Counted from the first letter of the stretch, positions 38,673-47,357 are shown. The stretch: DNA of 64,000 nt from Shewanella corallii (GCF_023349125.1 NZ_JAKIKT010000002.1:620001-684000); one strand, 5' to 3'. Made by a program: numbers and translations. Notes: generated by a model not told the origin, from the letters alone.

Positions 38673-39135
38673 AAGACAAAACTCATACTTTTCCGCAGGG
38701 AAATTGGTTACCGCGCCAGCGAGTAATCAGGGCCACCGATGCGAAAGGTGACTAACAACAGAAAAGCAGTTTGTCCGAAACACACCCAAAGGGTGATACA
38801 AAGGTTGATGGATGATGGAAACTTTCCGGTAAGGAGTGTGAGTCCTTACAGTGACATTGGGTAAATGCCACCACGCAAAACACTGGTATCAAACCAGGTG
38901 CTCTGCCAATAAATAGAGGTCATCGCTTGATAAGCCATGATTGAGATACTCCGAAATCAAAAGTTGTAAAAAAATTACTCTAGCGAAGCTTGGCTCGGTT
39001 CCCTGGAGCTAGAGATTCTCGGTTCCGTGGAGACAACTTATCATTCATATCCTTGGAGATTATTCCGTAAGGAGGTGAACTAGAGCTGGTGGCCACCTTG
39101 GCTCAACCAACGCGAGCCATTCTACATTTATGTAG
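38673..39135 (-). ncRNA. Candidate structured minus-strand RNA
   Basis: The segment between the two terminators contains, reading leftward, a CTACAT/ATGTAG inverted repeat at the presumed 5' end, a GGCTC/GAGCC stem, an outer CTCTAG/CTAGAG pair enclosing a direct repeat (CTCCACGGAACCGAG and CTCCAGGGAACCGAG, 24 bases apart), a T-run, then the 30-codon ORF and a terminator. A possible 22-codon ORF (MNDKLSPRNRESLAPG...) covers the repeat, but its ribosome site is badly spaced. I could not match a known riboswitch. Confidence 0.5.
38846..38938 (-). CDS. Candidate 30-residue small protein
   Basis: A short ORF inside the 0.9 kb gap, starting ATG at 38938 with GGAG ten bases upstream and ending TAA at 38846. 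The product begins MAYQAMTSIYWQSTW and continues FDTSVLRGGIYPMSL. It has several aromatic residues and no charged run. The stop codon is within a GTAAGGA/TCCTTAC hairpin. I know no family for it. It may be a leader peptide or an independent small protein; coding status is unproven. Confidence 0.45.
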   Translation of the reverse strand: MAYQAMTSIYWQSTWFDTSVLRGGIYPMSL

Positions 39136-39224
39136 TTTTATTACAATAGATCGCTGAATATTTTTTCTAAAAACTCAAAATTAAGTAATTTTATTACCAA
39201 ACAACCATGCTAAGCCCCAGTCAA

Positions 39225-39258
39225 TAAAAAACGCCGCAGAGTAACCCACGGCGTTTTA
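39225..39258 (-). terminator. Terminator of the M17 aminopeptidase gene
   Basis: On the minus strand AAAACGCCGTG pairs with CGGCGTTTT around GGTTACTCTG and is followed by T residues, 21 bases after the aminopeptidase stop. Confidence 0.88.
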
Positions 39259-39278
39259 CCTTTGGCCATCAATACCGA

Positions 39279-40838
39279 TCAATGACTGGATTTGGACAAG
39301 ATGTACTGCAGCAGAGCTGTCAGCGGCGCCGCAGTTGGCACGCCATAAACCGGATCACCCTCAGTGGCGCTGCCAGCAATATCCAGATGGGTGTATGGCA
39401 GTGGTAACTCATCCTCGCCTGTGTTGTCCATCAGGCCCGAGGCTTTCAGCAGGAAGGCCGCCGGGAATTGGTGACCTCTTGCAGTGATGGAGGACGGCGC
39501 ATTATTGGAACTGAGAATATCTGCCGCATCTGAGACATCACGGATTTTGGCAAAGTCTTCACGACGCAATCGGGAGATTTCCATAGGATCCCCCCAACTC
39601 TCACCGATTTCATTCAGACTGTTGGCAACGCCCTGCTCCCTGGCGACCGCATTCTCCACTGCGGCAGTGTAGCCTCCATAGGCGCGAACCACATGACCAG
39701 TAAGAGTAGCCACCGAGAACAGCTCAGGAGCAACACACTCTTTTGCCTTAATACGCAGGTGAGACAGCACATCAGCCAGCACCAATCGACCTTCGGCATC
39801 TGTATTACCAATGCGTACCCGTACACCAGCATGACTGGTAATAATCTCATCGGTAACAAACGCTTCTGAGCCAATGCTGTTGCGTACCAATCCCACATCG
39901 GCAATGACCCGAATCCCTTTTGGCTTGAGTTCCGACAGAGACTTCATCAGCCCCACTACAGCTGCAGCGCCCCCCTTGTCCCGGCTCATACCGGCCATGG
40001 CACCACCAATCTTCAGATCCGCGCCGCCGGTGTCATACACCACACCTTTGCCAGCCAACAGGAAAGTATGCTGACACTCTCCCTCACCCTGATATTCGAA
40101 CCGCACAACACGGGGTTGATGACGAGCGACCTGAAAAGAAGCTCTGGCTACCGCGCTCATAAGCGGGTAATCCCGCTCCAGCGCATCCCGGTTCTCTTCT
40201 ACCCTGATTGTCAGCCCTGAGTCCTGCAGGTGTGCCACGCTGTAATGGGCGAACGCCGGCGCTGACATCCGCTCCGGCTCAGTACCACAAAGGTCCCGCG
40301 CCAGATATTTGCCCGCCTCAATGGCGCTTAACTGAGCAACGGTTTGCTCATCGGCCAATACCCCCACGGCATCCAATGCAGCAGACAAACCTTCAGCTTC
40401 GCGCTTCTCCAACGGCTGCCACAACGCCTGAGCAAAACCCAAAGCGGCAACCTGCAACGCTTGCTTGTAAGCTGCATCCAATTTGGCATCCAGCATCAGT
40501 AAAGGTCGACGGGCACCAACCGCTTTGGCTAACGCGGCGGCCTGCTTGCCCATATCAGCAAACAGACGAACATCTTGATATTCATTGTCAGTACCTGTCA
40601 CCGGCGCCAATATCATTCGACCGCCACTGACCTGAGGCGCTGCCAGCATGGTCAAAGTGTTACCCACACGGGCATCCAGCAGCTTGCCAGCCTGGGCAAT
40701 ATCAGCCAGTACCTTATTAGCTGGCCACTCACCCGCTGTGGTAAACAACACCAGCAGATCCCAATCCTGTTCGCGCCACGCGTTCTCCGCAGCCGGAGTA
40801 AAGAAGTTGCTTGTCATGTAAGGTCCATTTGTTGTCAT
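39279..40838 (-). CDS. M17-family leucyl aminopeptidase-like protein
   Basis: A 519-residue cytosolic two-metal aminopeptidase. The C-terminal catalytic half has the metal ligands and catalytic lysine in GKGVVYDTGGADLKIGG and SRDKGGAAAV, and NTDAEGRLVLADVL, matching the active-site residues of PepA (Lys, Asp, Lys, Asp, then Asp-x-Glu-x-Arg). The N-terminal half is divergent from PepA. The ATG at 40838 has GAGG seven bases upstream; alternatives are at 40859 and 40817. It is divergent from pepD, so two peptidases share a regulatory region. Confidence 0.9.
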   Translation of the reverse strand: MTTNGPYMTSNFFTPAAENAWREQDWDLLVLFTTAGEWPANKVLADIAQAGKLLDARVGNTLTMLAAPQVSGGRMILAPVTGTDNEYQDVRLFADMGKQAAALAKAVGARRPLLMLDAKLDAAYKQALQVAALGFAQALWQPLEKREAEGLSAALDAVGVLADEQTVAQLSAIEAGKYLARDLCGTEPERMSAPAFAHYSVAHLQDSGLTIRVEENRDALERDYPLMSAVARASFQVARHQPRVVRFEYQGEGECQHTFLLAGKGVVYDTGGADLKIGGAMAGMSRDKGGAAAVVGLMKSLSELKPKGIRVIADVGLVRNSIGSEAFVTDEIITSHAGVRVRIGNTDAEGRLVLADVLSHLRIKAKECVAPELFSVATLTGHVVRAYGGYTAAVENAVAREQGVANSLNEIGESWGDPMEISRLRREDFAKIRDVSDAADILSSNNAPSSITARGHQFPAAFLLKASGLMDNTGEDELPLPYTHLDIAGSATEGDPVYGVPTAAPLTALLQYILSKSSH

Positions 40839-41087
40839 TATCAGCCTCATTCTATACACAATCGCTGAGGGTTAAAGACCCCATATCCCCAAGTTTGGAT
40901 TCCATGAGTCAAGTCCGCTGTACAGAAGCCATATTGACCCCAACATTCAGGTCTGTGCAGTAAACCATCAGCTGGCAACTTTCTCTTCCACCAGTGGACA
41001 CCATCACCTGCCAGAGCCCTTGGGCAGCGCTGGGTCTGTGATACACTCGGGCCAGATATTACAAAGGCCTTTATGAGGGAATCTTTC

Positions 41088-42548
41088 GTGACAAGCATTA
41101 ACCAGTTATATCCCCAACCCCTGTGGCAGTGGTTTGAGCAGATCTGTGCCATCCCGCACCCGTCTAAACATGAAGCAGCCCTGAGCGCTCATATTCAGGC
41201 ATGGGCCAAAGAGAAAGGCCTGGCCGTTACCGAAGATAAAGTGGGTAACCTGATTATCCGCAAGCCAGCAACTGCTGGTATGGAAAACCGCAAAATTGTG
41301 GTTATCCAGGCGCATATCGACATGGTGCCGCAGAAGAACAACGACAAGGTTCATGACTTCGAAAAAGACCCAATTGAACCCTGGATTGATGGCGAATGGG
41401 TAAAGGCCAAAGGCACGACTCTGGGTTCAGACAACGGTATTGGTATGGCGTCAGCACTGGCGATTCTGGGCAGTGATGATATTCCCCATGGTCCGCTGGA
41501 AGTGCTGCTGACGATAGATGAAGAAGCCGGTATGACAGGTGCTTTCGGCCTGGAAGCAGGCATGTTGGAAGCCGACATTCTGATCAATACCGACTCAGAG
41601 CAGGAAGGCGAAATCTATATGGGTTGTGCCGGTGGTGTGGACGCTGAAATCACCCTGCCTATGGTTTGGGAAGCACCGGCTGAAGGCTACCAGTGTTTTG
41701 AGTTGAACCTGTCTGGCCTCAAAGGTGGTCACTCAGGTGTGAACATTCACCTGGGGCGTGGCAATGCCAACAAACTGCTGGGGCGTTTCCTGTTTGAAAA
41801 TGCTGAAGCCCTGCAACTGGAACTGACTGCTTTCTCCGGTGGTTCGTTGCGTAACGCGATTCCACGTGAAGCAGGTGTCACCATTATGGTGCCCGAGGAG
41901 CATGTTGCCGCCTTGCGTACCAAAGTTGCCGAGTTCGAAGCCCTGATCCGCGAAGAACTGGCTGTCGCTGACCCAGATGGCACGCTGACGCTGAAGGAGG
42001 CTGCAACACCATCCAGAGTGATGAGCGAGCAGAGCCAGAACACACTGATTGACCTGCTGCACGCCTGCCCCAACGGTGTAATGCGCATGAGTGATGAAGT
42101 GGAAGGCGTCACTGAAACCTCTCTTAACGTGGGCGTAATCTCCACCGACGAGCAGGAAGTCAAAGTTCTGTGTCTGATCCGTTCACTGATTGATTCAGGT
42201 CGCACTCAGGTAGAAGGCATGTTGATCGCTCTGGCCAACCTGGCCGGTGCTGAAATCGAACTGTCAGGGGCTTACCCAGGTTGGAAGCCGGATAACAGTT
42301 CACCTGTCATGGCAATCGTGCGTGAAACCTATCAGGATATCTATCACAAAGAACCTGTGATCATGGTTATCCACGCGGGTCTGGAGTGTGGTCTGTTCAA
42401 AAAGCCATATCCTGAGATGGATATGGTCTCCATTGGCCCCACCATTCGCTTCCCGCACAGCCCGGATGAAATGGTCAACATTGAGACTGTTGGTCAGTAC
42501 TGGCAATTACTGCTGGCAGTGCTGGAACGTATTCCGACCAAAGATTGA
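41088..42548 (+). CDS. pepD: Aminoacyl-histidine dipeptidase (peptidase D)
   Basis: Cytosolic M20-family zinc dipeptidase that splits Xaa-His and other dipeptides. The 486-residue product (E. coli 485) has QAHIDMVPQKN, GTTLGSDNGIGMA, IDEEAGMTGAFGL, INTDSEQEGEIYMGCAGG and a final HAGLECGLF. The start is GTG at 41088 because GAGGGA is seven bases upstream and the family N-terminus (LYPQPLWQWF) follows at once; the upstream ATG at 41073 overlaps that ribosome site. It ends in a strong terminator. Confidence 0.96.
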   Translation: MTSINQLYPQPLWQWFEQICAIPHPSKHEAALSAHIQAWAKEKGLAVTEDKVGNLIIRKPATAGMENRKIVVIQAHIDMVPQKNNDKVHDFEKDPIEPWIDGEWVKAKGTTLGSDNGIGMASALAILGSDDIPHGPLEVLLTIDEEAGMTGAFGLEAGMLEADILINTDSEQEGEIYMGCAGGVDAEITLPMVWEAPAEGYQCFELNLSGLKGGHSGVNIHLGRGNANKLLGRFLFENAEALQLELTAFSGGSLRNAIPREAGVTIMVPEEHVAALRTKVAEFEALIREELAVADPDGTLTLKEAATPSRVMSEQSQNTLIDLLHACPNGVMRMSDEVEGVTETSLNVGVISTDEQEVKVLCLIRSLIDSGRTQVEGMLIALANLAGAEIELSGAYPGWKPDNSSPVMAIVRETYQDIYHKEPVIMVIHAGLECGLFKKPYPEMDMVSIGPTIRFPHSPDEMVNIETVGQYWQLLLAVLERIPTKD

Positions 42549-42576
42549 TATCAGCTGACAAAGAGCTGAAATAACA

Positions 42577-42608
42577 AAGCCACATCGATATTCGATGTGG
42601 CTTTTTCG
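42577..42608. terminator. Bidirectional terminator, pepD/GNAT
   Basis: AAAGCCACATCG-ATATT-CGATGTGGCTTTTT, between pepD (+) and the GNAT pseudogene (-). Confidence 0.93.
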
Positions 42609-42618
42609 TCACTGTTAC

Positions 42619-43062
42619 CTACAAATACAAAGAGTAGGTATAGAAGTCTTCCAACACTCTTTTGTAGCCCTGTTTTTCATAGAGGTGCTGGCCAGGAAGA
42701 TTGGTATTCTGGGTGGACAGATCCATACGCCTGGCACCTGCGCCTTCCGCATAAACTCTGGCGGCATTCATCAACCCGGTCGCGACACCTGACTTACGGG
42801 CACTTTCTGCCACATACAGGTCGTAAAGAATCATTATTTTGCAGGCCTCCACCGAGCAAAACGATGGGTACAGTTGAGTAAAACCAAGGGCGCTGTCATT
42901 CTCCAATGCCAGAAAAATCACAGATTCATTGTTATTTAAACGCGCAGCGATAAACTCTCTGGCAAGGGGAATGTCTGATTAGCAGTGATAGAACACCCTG
43001 TAATCATTAAATAACTCGGCAACTTGGTCGAGATGACTGATGCCAGCACGGATGATTTCCAT
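42619..43062 (-). pseudogene. GNAT acetyltransferase with an in-frame stop
   Basis: Read from ATG 43062 the frame encodes a 147-residue GNAT protein, but codon 28 (42979-42981) is TAA. Before it comes MEIIRAGISHLDQVAELFND, then YRVFYHC; directly after it SDIPLAREFIAARLNNNES continues in the same frame into LYDLYVAESARKSGVATGLM and LYEKQGYKR, the acetyl-CoA-binding part. A single C-to-T change from CAA would explain it. The rest is undamaged, so the mutation is recent, or is a sequence error. No good internal restart is evident. Confidence 0.85.
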
Positions 43063-43203
43063 GACTTGCTCCCGCTAAGGGTAAAGACTCAGTCTAACTC
43101 GCAGCAACGTGCGGACAAGATTAACTCTGGCCGATTCAGGATGAATTCCGGTTCACGCCTGTAGCGTACAGTTGAGATTCTAAATAAGAGAGATGCAATT
43201 CTG

Positions 43204-43566
43204 GTGTTTATAATATTTATGCTGGTATCAGTGGTACTGATTAAACTGTCTCTGATTGGACAGGGATTGATGAGCATTGCCATTGGCGCCATAGCATGGA
43301 TAGTTTGTCGCAAGCTTCCATTCAAGCTCGACCCAGTGCTCAAACAAAAGTTCAGTCGATTGTTTGCTACTGCTGCCCTCCTTCATATCAGTCTGTACCT
43401 GGTATTGATCGCCAAAATGACCTTGATAGATAAAGCGTCCGACATTCCCGGATTTATGCTCAGTCACCTGCTGCTACACCATCTTGTATGCGCGCTGCTG
43501 GCAGCACCTTTGGTGTTTATGACGGTAGCTATATACAACACGCGCCGCACGCTTAATCAAGGTTAA
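43204..43566 (+). CDS. Small membrane protein, unknown function
   Basis: A 120-residue protein with three or four predicted helices (FIIFMLVSVVLIKLSLI, LMSIAIGAIAWIVC, AALLHISLYLVLIAKM, LHHLVCALLAAPLVFMTVAIY). The start is doubtful: GTG at 43204 or ATG at 43219, neither with a strong ribosome site. I do not recognise a family. It lies between the GNAT pseudogene and dinB, and hydrophobic patterning is the main evidence that it is real. Confidence 0.6.
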   Translation: MFIIFMLVSVVLIKLSLIGQGLMSIAIGAIAWIVCRKLPFKLDPVLKQKFSRLFATAALLHISLYLVLIAKMTLIDKASDIPGFMLSHLLLHHLVCALLAAPLVFMTVAIYNTRRTLNQG

Positions 43567-43595
43567 ACCCTCCATCAGTCAATATAAGCTGAGTG

Positions 43596-44666
43596 TCAAA
43601 GCGCTAAATCCAGCTGACAGACATTGGAGTTCTGCTCATCAGTTTGCTGTTCAGCCAGTCCTACAGAAATCCCCACCAGACGAATTCCCCGGCCCTCTGC
43701 CCGCTCCATGGCCAGAGCCAGCAAGTCCTGAAACAGATTCACAGACAGGGAATCACTGCGGTGTTCAATCGTGGTCTGTTTAAAGTCGGCAAACTTGAGT
43801 TTAACCACCTGCTTATGAATACCTCTGCCCGGCGCTCCCCGTGCCATACGGGTAGAAAGCTCGGGGATCAGTCCTGACATCACCTGGTTGGCCTGGGAGA
43901 GCTCATAAATGTCCTGCGCCAGCGTGGTTTCCACCCCCACGGACTTACGCACCCTGTTAGGTGAAATAGCTCTGGGATCTATGCCTTTTGATCTTTCCAC
44001 CAACAAAGCACCAAATTTACCAAACCTTTCGGTCAACATGGCCGGTTCAGCCCCTTGTACATCACCACAGGTATGCAGTCCCATGGACGCCAGCTTTTCC
44101 CCAGTCACCTTACCAACACCGGGGATTTTTCCCAGAGGCAGGGTTTTCACAAACTCAGACACAGCATCAGGGGTTATCACATATTGCCCATTGGGTTTAT
44201 TTAGATCCGAAGCTACCTTGGCCAGAAACTTTACCGGTGCAATACCTGCAGATGCCGTGAGGCCAGTTGCTTCGAAGATCTCTTTGCGGATGGCCTCAGC
44301 AATCAGGGTTGCCGAGCCCCGACAAGCGGTGCAGTCGGTCACATCCAGATAGGCTTCGTCCAGTGACAGAGGTTCAATTAACGAGGTGTAACGGGAGAAC
44401 ACATCCCGAATCTGGGATGACACCTGCTTATATACGTCCATGCGTCCAGGCACCAGAATCAGGTCCGGACACAGCCGCAGTGCATAGGCTGACGCCATCG
44501 CACTGCGAACACCGAACTTGCGGGCTTCATAGTTACAGGTACTGATCACCCCTCGGCGATCGCTGCGACCGCCAACTGCCAGGGGCTTTCCCCTGAGTTC
44601 AGGGAAGTCACGCATTTCAACGGCTGCATAGAAGCAGTCCATATCGACATGAATAATTTTACGCAC
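43596..44666 (-). CDS. dinB: DNA polymerase IV
   Basis: Error-prone Y-family polymerase for translesion synthesis. The 356-residue protein has catalytic acidic residues in [15 protein letters not shown] and [12 protein letters not shown], the helix-hairpin-helix [17 protein letters not shown] and a C-terminal little-finger domain. The start is GTG at 44666, with GGAGGA six bases upstream. A perfect LexA box lies 25 bases upstream, so it is an SOS gene. Confidence 0.97.
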   Translation of the reverse strand: MRKIIHVDMDCFYAAVEMRDFPELRGKPLAVGGRSDRRGVISTCNYEARKFGVRSAMASAYALRLCPDLILVPGRMDVYKQVSSQIRDVFSRYTSLIEPLSLDEAYLDVTDCTACRGSATLIAEAIRKEIFEATGLTASAGIAPVKFLAKVASDLNKPNGQYVITPDAVSEFVKTLPLGKIPGVGKVTGEKLASMGLHTCGDVQGAEPAMLTERFGKFGALLVERSKGIDPRAISPNRVRKSVGVETTLAQDIYELSQANQVMSGLIPELSTRMARGAPGRGIHKQVVKLKFADFKQTTIEHRSDSLSVNLFQDLLALAMERAEGRGIRLVGISVGLAEQQTDEQNSNVCQLDLAL

Positions 44667-44690
44667 AGTGTTCCTCCAACAGAAAGGATA

Positions 44691-44706
44691 CTGTACAAAT
44701 AAACAG
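44691..44706 (-). promoter_or_regulatory. LexA (SOS) box of dinB
   Basis: CTGTACAAATAAACAG matches CTGT-N8-ACAG exactly and lies 25 bases upstream of the dinB GTG start. Confidence 0.93.
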
Positions 44707-44726
44707 TGTCAAGCAAGATCCGAACG

Positions 44727-45218
44727 TTAACCTGCAGGAGCGGCCTCAGTTCCCATCTTTGACTGCTGATAATTAGCCAGACCCATCTTGTCGATAAGTC
44801 CCAACTGCTTCTCCAGCCAGTACATATGGTCTGCCTCAGTTTCTTCCAGCAATACCTGCAAAATATCCCGGGTCTGGAAGTCACGCTTCTCTTCACACAA
44901 AGCGATCACTTGCCGCAGATCTTCAGCGACCTTGTACTCATACTGCAGATCATTGTGCAGCATCTCGGGCGTATCTTTACCTATGGTCAATGGTGCGCGG
45001 CTGGCGACATCAGGTTTGCCCTCCAGAAACAGGATTCGCTGAATAAGCCTGGATGCATGTTCACGTTCATCATCGGACTCGTGATTAATACGCTCATAAA
45101 GTTCGTTCAACCCCCAGTCCTCATACATGCGGGCATGAACAAAGTACTGGTCCATGGCGGTCAGCTCATTGGTCAACAAGCGGTTGAGTGCGTCGATTAC
45201 CTCTGCATTGCCTTTCAT
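44727..45218 (-). CDS. bfr: Bacterioferritin subunit, ferroxidase type
   Basis: Iron-storage four-helix subunit of 163 residues. The di-iron centre ligands Glu18, Glu51, His54, Glu94 and an ExxH pair (Glu128, His131 after a one-residue insertion) are all present. Position 52, the haem-ligating Met in E. coli Bfr, is Arg, so this subunit should not bind haem. The ATG at 45218 is the better spaced of two consecutive ATGs behind AGGAGG. It is 11 bases downstream of the haem-type subunit gene. Confidence 0.95.
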   Translation of the reverse strand: MKGNAEVIDALNRLLTNELTAMDQYFVHARMYEDWGLNELYERINHESDDEREHASRLIQRILFLEGKPDVASRAPLTIGKDTPEMLHNDLQYEYKVAEDLRQVIALCEEKRDFQTRDILQVLLEETEADHMYWLEKQLGLIDKMGLANYQQSKMGTEAAPAG

Positions 45219-45229
45219 CATCTGCCTCC

Positions 45230-45694
45230 TTAAATCTGTGATTGCAGGTAATTCTCGATACCTGTCATGCCAATCAACTCAAACTGGGCTTCCAGCCAAT
45301 CCAGGTGCTCCTCTTCATCCTCCAACAGCTCCTGCAGCATATCCCTGCTGACATAATCCCGGTGCTGCTCACACAGGGCAATAGAGTCCCTGAGCAGGTC
45401 CAGTTCTCCCCGTAACATCAACATGTCACAACTGAACATCTCCTCGGTGTGCTCACCTATCATCAGCTTATCCAGCAATTGCAGGTTGGGGAGTCCCTCA
45501 AGAAACAGAATGCGCTCTATCAACTTGTCTGAGTGCTTCATATCCTGAATCGACTTGCGATACTCCACCTTATCCAGGCCGTCCAGGCCCCAATTACGGA
45601 ACATACGAGCGTGCAGAAAATACTGGTTGATGGCGGTCAGCTCGCTGGTCAACACCTTGTTGAGTTGCTTAAGGACATCGGCATGGCCTTTCAT
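45230..45694 (-). CDS. bfr: Bacterioferritin subunit, haem-binding type
   Basis: A 154-residue paralogue with the haem ligand Met52 (IQDMKHSD) but a damaged ferroxidase centre: position 51 is Asp rather than Glu, and position 94 is Leu rather than Glu. Glu18, His54, Glu127 and His130 remain. It is the first gene of the pair and is preceded by a Fur-like box. The complementary losses in the two genes suggest that they assemble into a mixed shell, as in the two-subunit bacterioferritins known from Neisseria. Confidence 0.95.
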   Translation of the reverse strand: MKGHADVLKQLNKVLTSELTAINQYFLHARMFRNWGLDGLDKVEYRKSIQDMKHSDKLIERILFLEGLPNLQLLDKLMIGEHTEEMFSCDMLMLRGELDLLRDSIALCEQHRDYVSRDMLQELLEDEEEHLDWLEAQFELIGMTGIENYLQSQI

Positions 45695-45790
45695 AATGGC
45701 TCCCTGTCAGAATTTTGATCTGGATCAAGGTTTAGTAAATCATGCTCAGAGGAATATTCAATTCCTTTATTTTTCATAAAGTTAAGCAAA

Positions 45791-45807
45791 GAGAACCATT
45801 ATCATTC
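45791..45807 (-). promoter_or_regulatory. Fur-like box upstream of the bfr pair
   Basis: On the minus strand GAATGATAATGGTTCTC matches the core TGATAAT-NN-TT-N-TC arrangement of a Fur site, about 97 bases upstream of the first bfr gene. Confidence 0.6.
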
Positions 45808-45866
45808 CAACTTGCATTTACGCTTAAGCAATTCTTTCAAGCGATTGTATTTACGACGAAAATGAA

Positions 45867-45891
45867 AACGACCACCAAATTGGTGGCCGTT
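45867..45891 (-). terminator. Terminator of the GGDEF gene
   Basis: AACGGCCACCAA-TTTGGTGGTCGTT on the minus strand with one mismatch, followed by TTCATTTTC, 38 bases beyond the GGDEF stop. Confidence 0.8.
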
Positions 45892-45928
45892 CAACAAAAC
45901 TCAAAACGCTAAAGAGGGGGACAGGTAT

Positions 45929-47005
45929 TCAAAAAAGTTCTATGTCATCTTCGAAGTGCTCATTGGTCATCACACCATCATCCAGCAGGTCACAATAGAA
46001 GGCGATTTTTCCCCTTCCGTTTTCCTTCACGTAGTACAGCGCTCTGTCAGCCTGGACCAAAAGGTCGGTAGGGTTCTCTGCGCCGGAAGCATTGACCCCG
46101 CCAATGGAGCAGCGCACAGGCCATAACTTATCGTTACGAATGCCAGCAATTTCCTTCTGGAACTGTTTCAGTACTTCCCTTGCTTTCTCTTTGGTTCTGG
46201 GGCTGAGTAACACCACAAACTCATCCCCTCCGAATCGGAACAACAGATCTTCATCATCAAAGACTTTGATCATTGTGTTGGCCACCAACAAGAGGATTTC
46301 ATCACCGTAGAGGTGACCGAAGGTGTCATTAATCTTCTTGAATTTATCGACGTCGAATATCACCAGCCAGAAAAACTTGGGGTCACCACTTTGTTCGCAA
46401 ACCGCACTGTCATCATCTTCCAATACAGCGAGCACCTGAGAGTAGTAAGCTTTCTTATTCAGCAAACCGGTCAGACTATCGGTTTCCATATCCAGCATTA
46501 CATTGAGAAAGTTCTCATACACCCGGGCAAAGCCGGTAAGCAAACTGATTTGATGTTCAGACATTTCCATAATGGATTTAATCAGCAACACTTTCACCGT
46601 GTTACCGTTAACCATAATAGGAAATGCAGTCAATACACTGTCATCGTGACGCTCAGACACCACCTGCTTCTGACGTGAGCACTTCTGAACGCATTCAAGC
46701 AGTGAAGACTCAGGCAGCGCATTCTTCTTCGGGAACATACAGGCAGGAAAATGGATCGGACTGTTCACCGCGACAAAGGCAACAGCGGTAGCATCCAGTG
46801 AACTGTGAATAGTCTCCACCAGGCTCTCACCCAAAGCACGGATCTGACGTTTACCGGTTAGCTGCACTACAGAGTTAAGCACAGCCTCGGAGGCTCTGCC
46901 CACCATCTCAGCAGCGGCTTCTACCGGATTGGATGCCAAGCCGTTCGATTCATCGGCATCGTTGTATTGCAAGTGCACTCTCCCCTGCACAGATGAAGCT
47001 GTCAT
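45929..47005 (-). CDS. Diguanylate cyclase with N-terminal sensor region
   Basis: A 358-residue soluble protein. Residues about 40-170 look like a GAF-type sensor (SLDATAVAFVAVNSPIHF). The GGDEF domain occupies about 185-340 with DSLTGLLNKKAYYSQ, FDVDKFKKINDTFGHLYGDE and an intact active site RFGGDEFVVLLSP, so c-di-GMP synthesis is predicted. The RxxD inhibitory site is absent (DDED at that place), so product inhibition there is unlikely. No membrane helix is seen. The ligand is unknown. Confidence 0.9.
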   Translation of the reverse strand: MTASSVQGRVHLQYNDADESNGLASNPVEAAAEMVGRASEAVLNSVVQLTGKRQIRALGESLVETIHSSLDATAVAFVAVNSPIHFPACMFPKKNALPESSLLECVQKCSRQKQVVSERHDDSVLTAFPIMVNGNTVKVLLIKSIMEMSEHQISLLTGFARVYENFLNVMLDMETDSLTGLLNKKAYYSQVLAVLEDDDSAVCEQSGDPKFFWLVIFDVDKFKKINDTFGHLYGDEILLLVANTMIKVFDDEDLLFRFGGDEFVVLLSPRTKEKAREVLKQFQKEIAGIRNDKLWPVRCSIGGVNASGAENPTDLLVQADRALYYVKENGRGKIAFYCDLLDDGVMTNEHFEDDIELF

Positions 47006-47077
47006 GCGCTACCACCTAAATCACCCTGGATAATATTGAGTATAGACAGCTTTAAAGCACACGGGCGGGGAGGAAAT

Positions 47078-47105
47078 AAAAACGGCGCCAATGGCGCCGT
47101 TTTTT
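47078..47105 (-). terminator. Terminator after nqrM
   Basis: AAAACGGCGCCA pairs with TGGCGCCGTTTT across AT. T-rich sequence follows on both strands. It lies between nqrM and the GGDEF gene. Confidence 0.9.
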
Positions 47106-47117
47106 CTGTAACCGGGT

Positions 47118-47348
47118 TTAAATAATGCGGTTTTGAGTCAACCGCTCGTTACGGGCTTCCTCTTCAGCCTTGGCCATTTTGGCCTTTCTATTGTCGCAGG
47201 GCTCATCACAATCACAGGCTTTGTCTATCCCGATGGCGCCCAAACCGCCGCAGCTTCCCGCCACCGCCTTGCGCTTAATGATATAGCCAACCGACATCAG
47301 TAAGAAAAACAACAATAACACCACAAACGCGGCCAAAAATGTGCTCAT
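47118..47348 (-). CDS. nqrM: Na+-NQR maturation protein NqrM
   Basis: A 76-residue protein with one N-terminal membrane helix (FLAAFVVLLLFFLLMSVGYII) and four cysteines in GSCGGLGAIGIDKACDCDEPC, the DUF539/NqrM pattern. NqrM is needed to insert the iron centre between NqrD and NqrE in the sodium-pumping NADH:quinone oxidoreductase. AGGAG precedes the ATG at 47348. It is the last gene of the nqr-apbE-nqrM series. Confidence 0.95.
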   Translation of the reverse strand: MSTFLAAFVVLLLFFLLMSVGYIIKRKAVAGSCGGLGAIGIDKACDCDEPCDNRKAKMAKAEEEARNERLTQNRII

Positions 47349-47357
47349 ACTTCACTC

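Noticed and set aside
38645..39135. CsrB/C-type CsrA-binding sRNA
   Set aside because: About nine GGA triplets occur in nearly 500 bases, close to chance; CsrB-type RNAs have them every 20 bases or so in loops.
42979..42981. Programmed recoding of the GNAT stop codon
   Set aside because: TAA is not a selenocysteine or known readthrough codon and no recoding element is evident; a point mutation is simpler.
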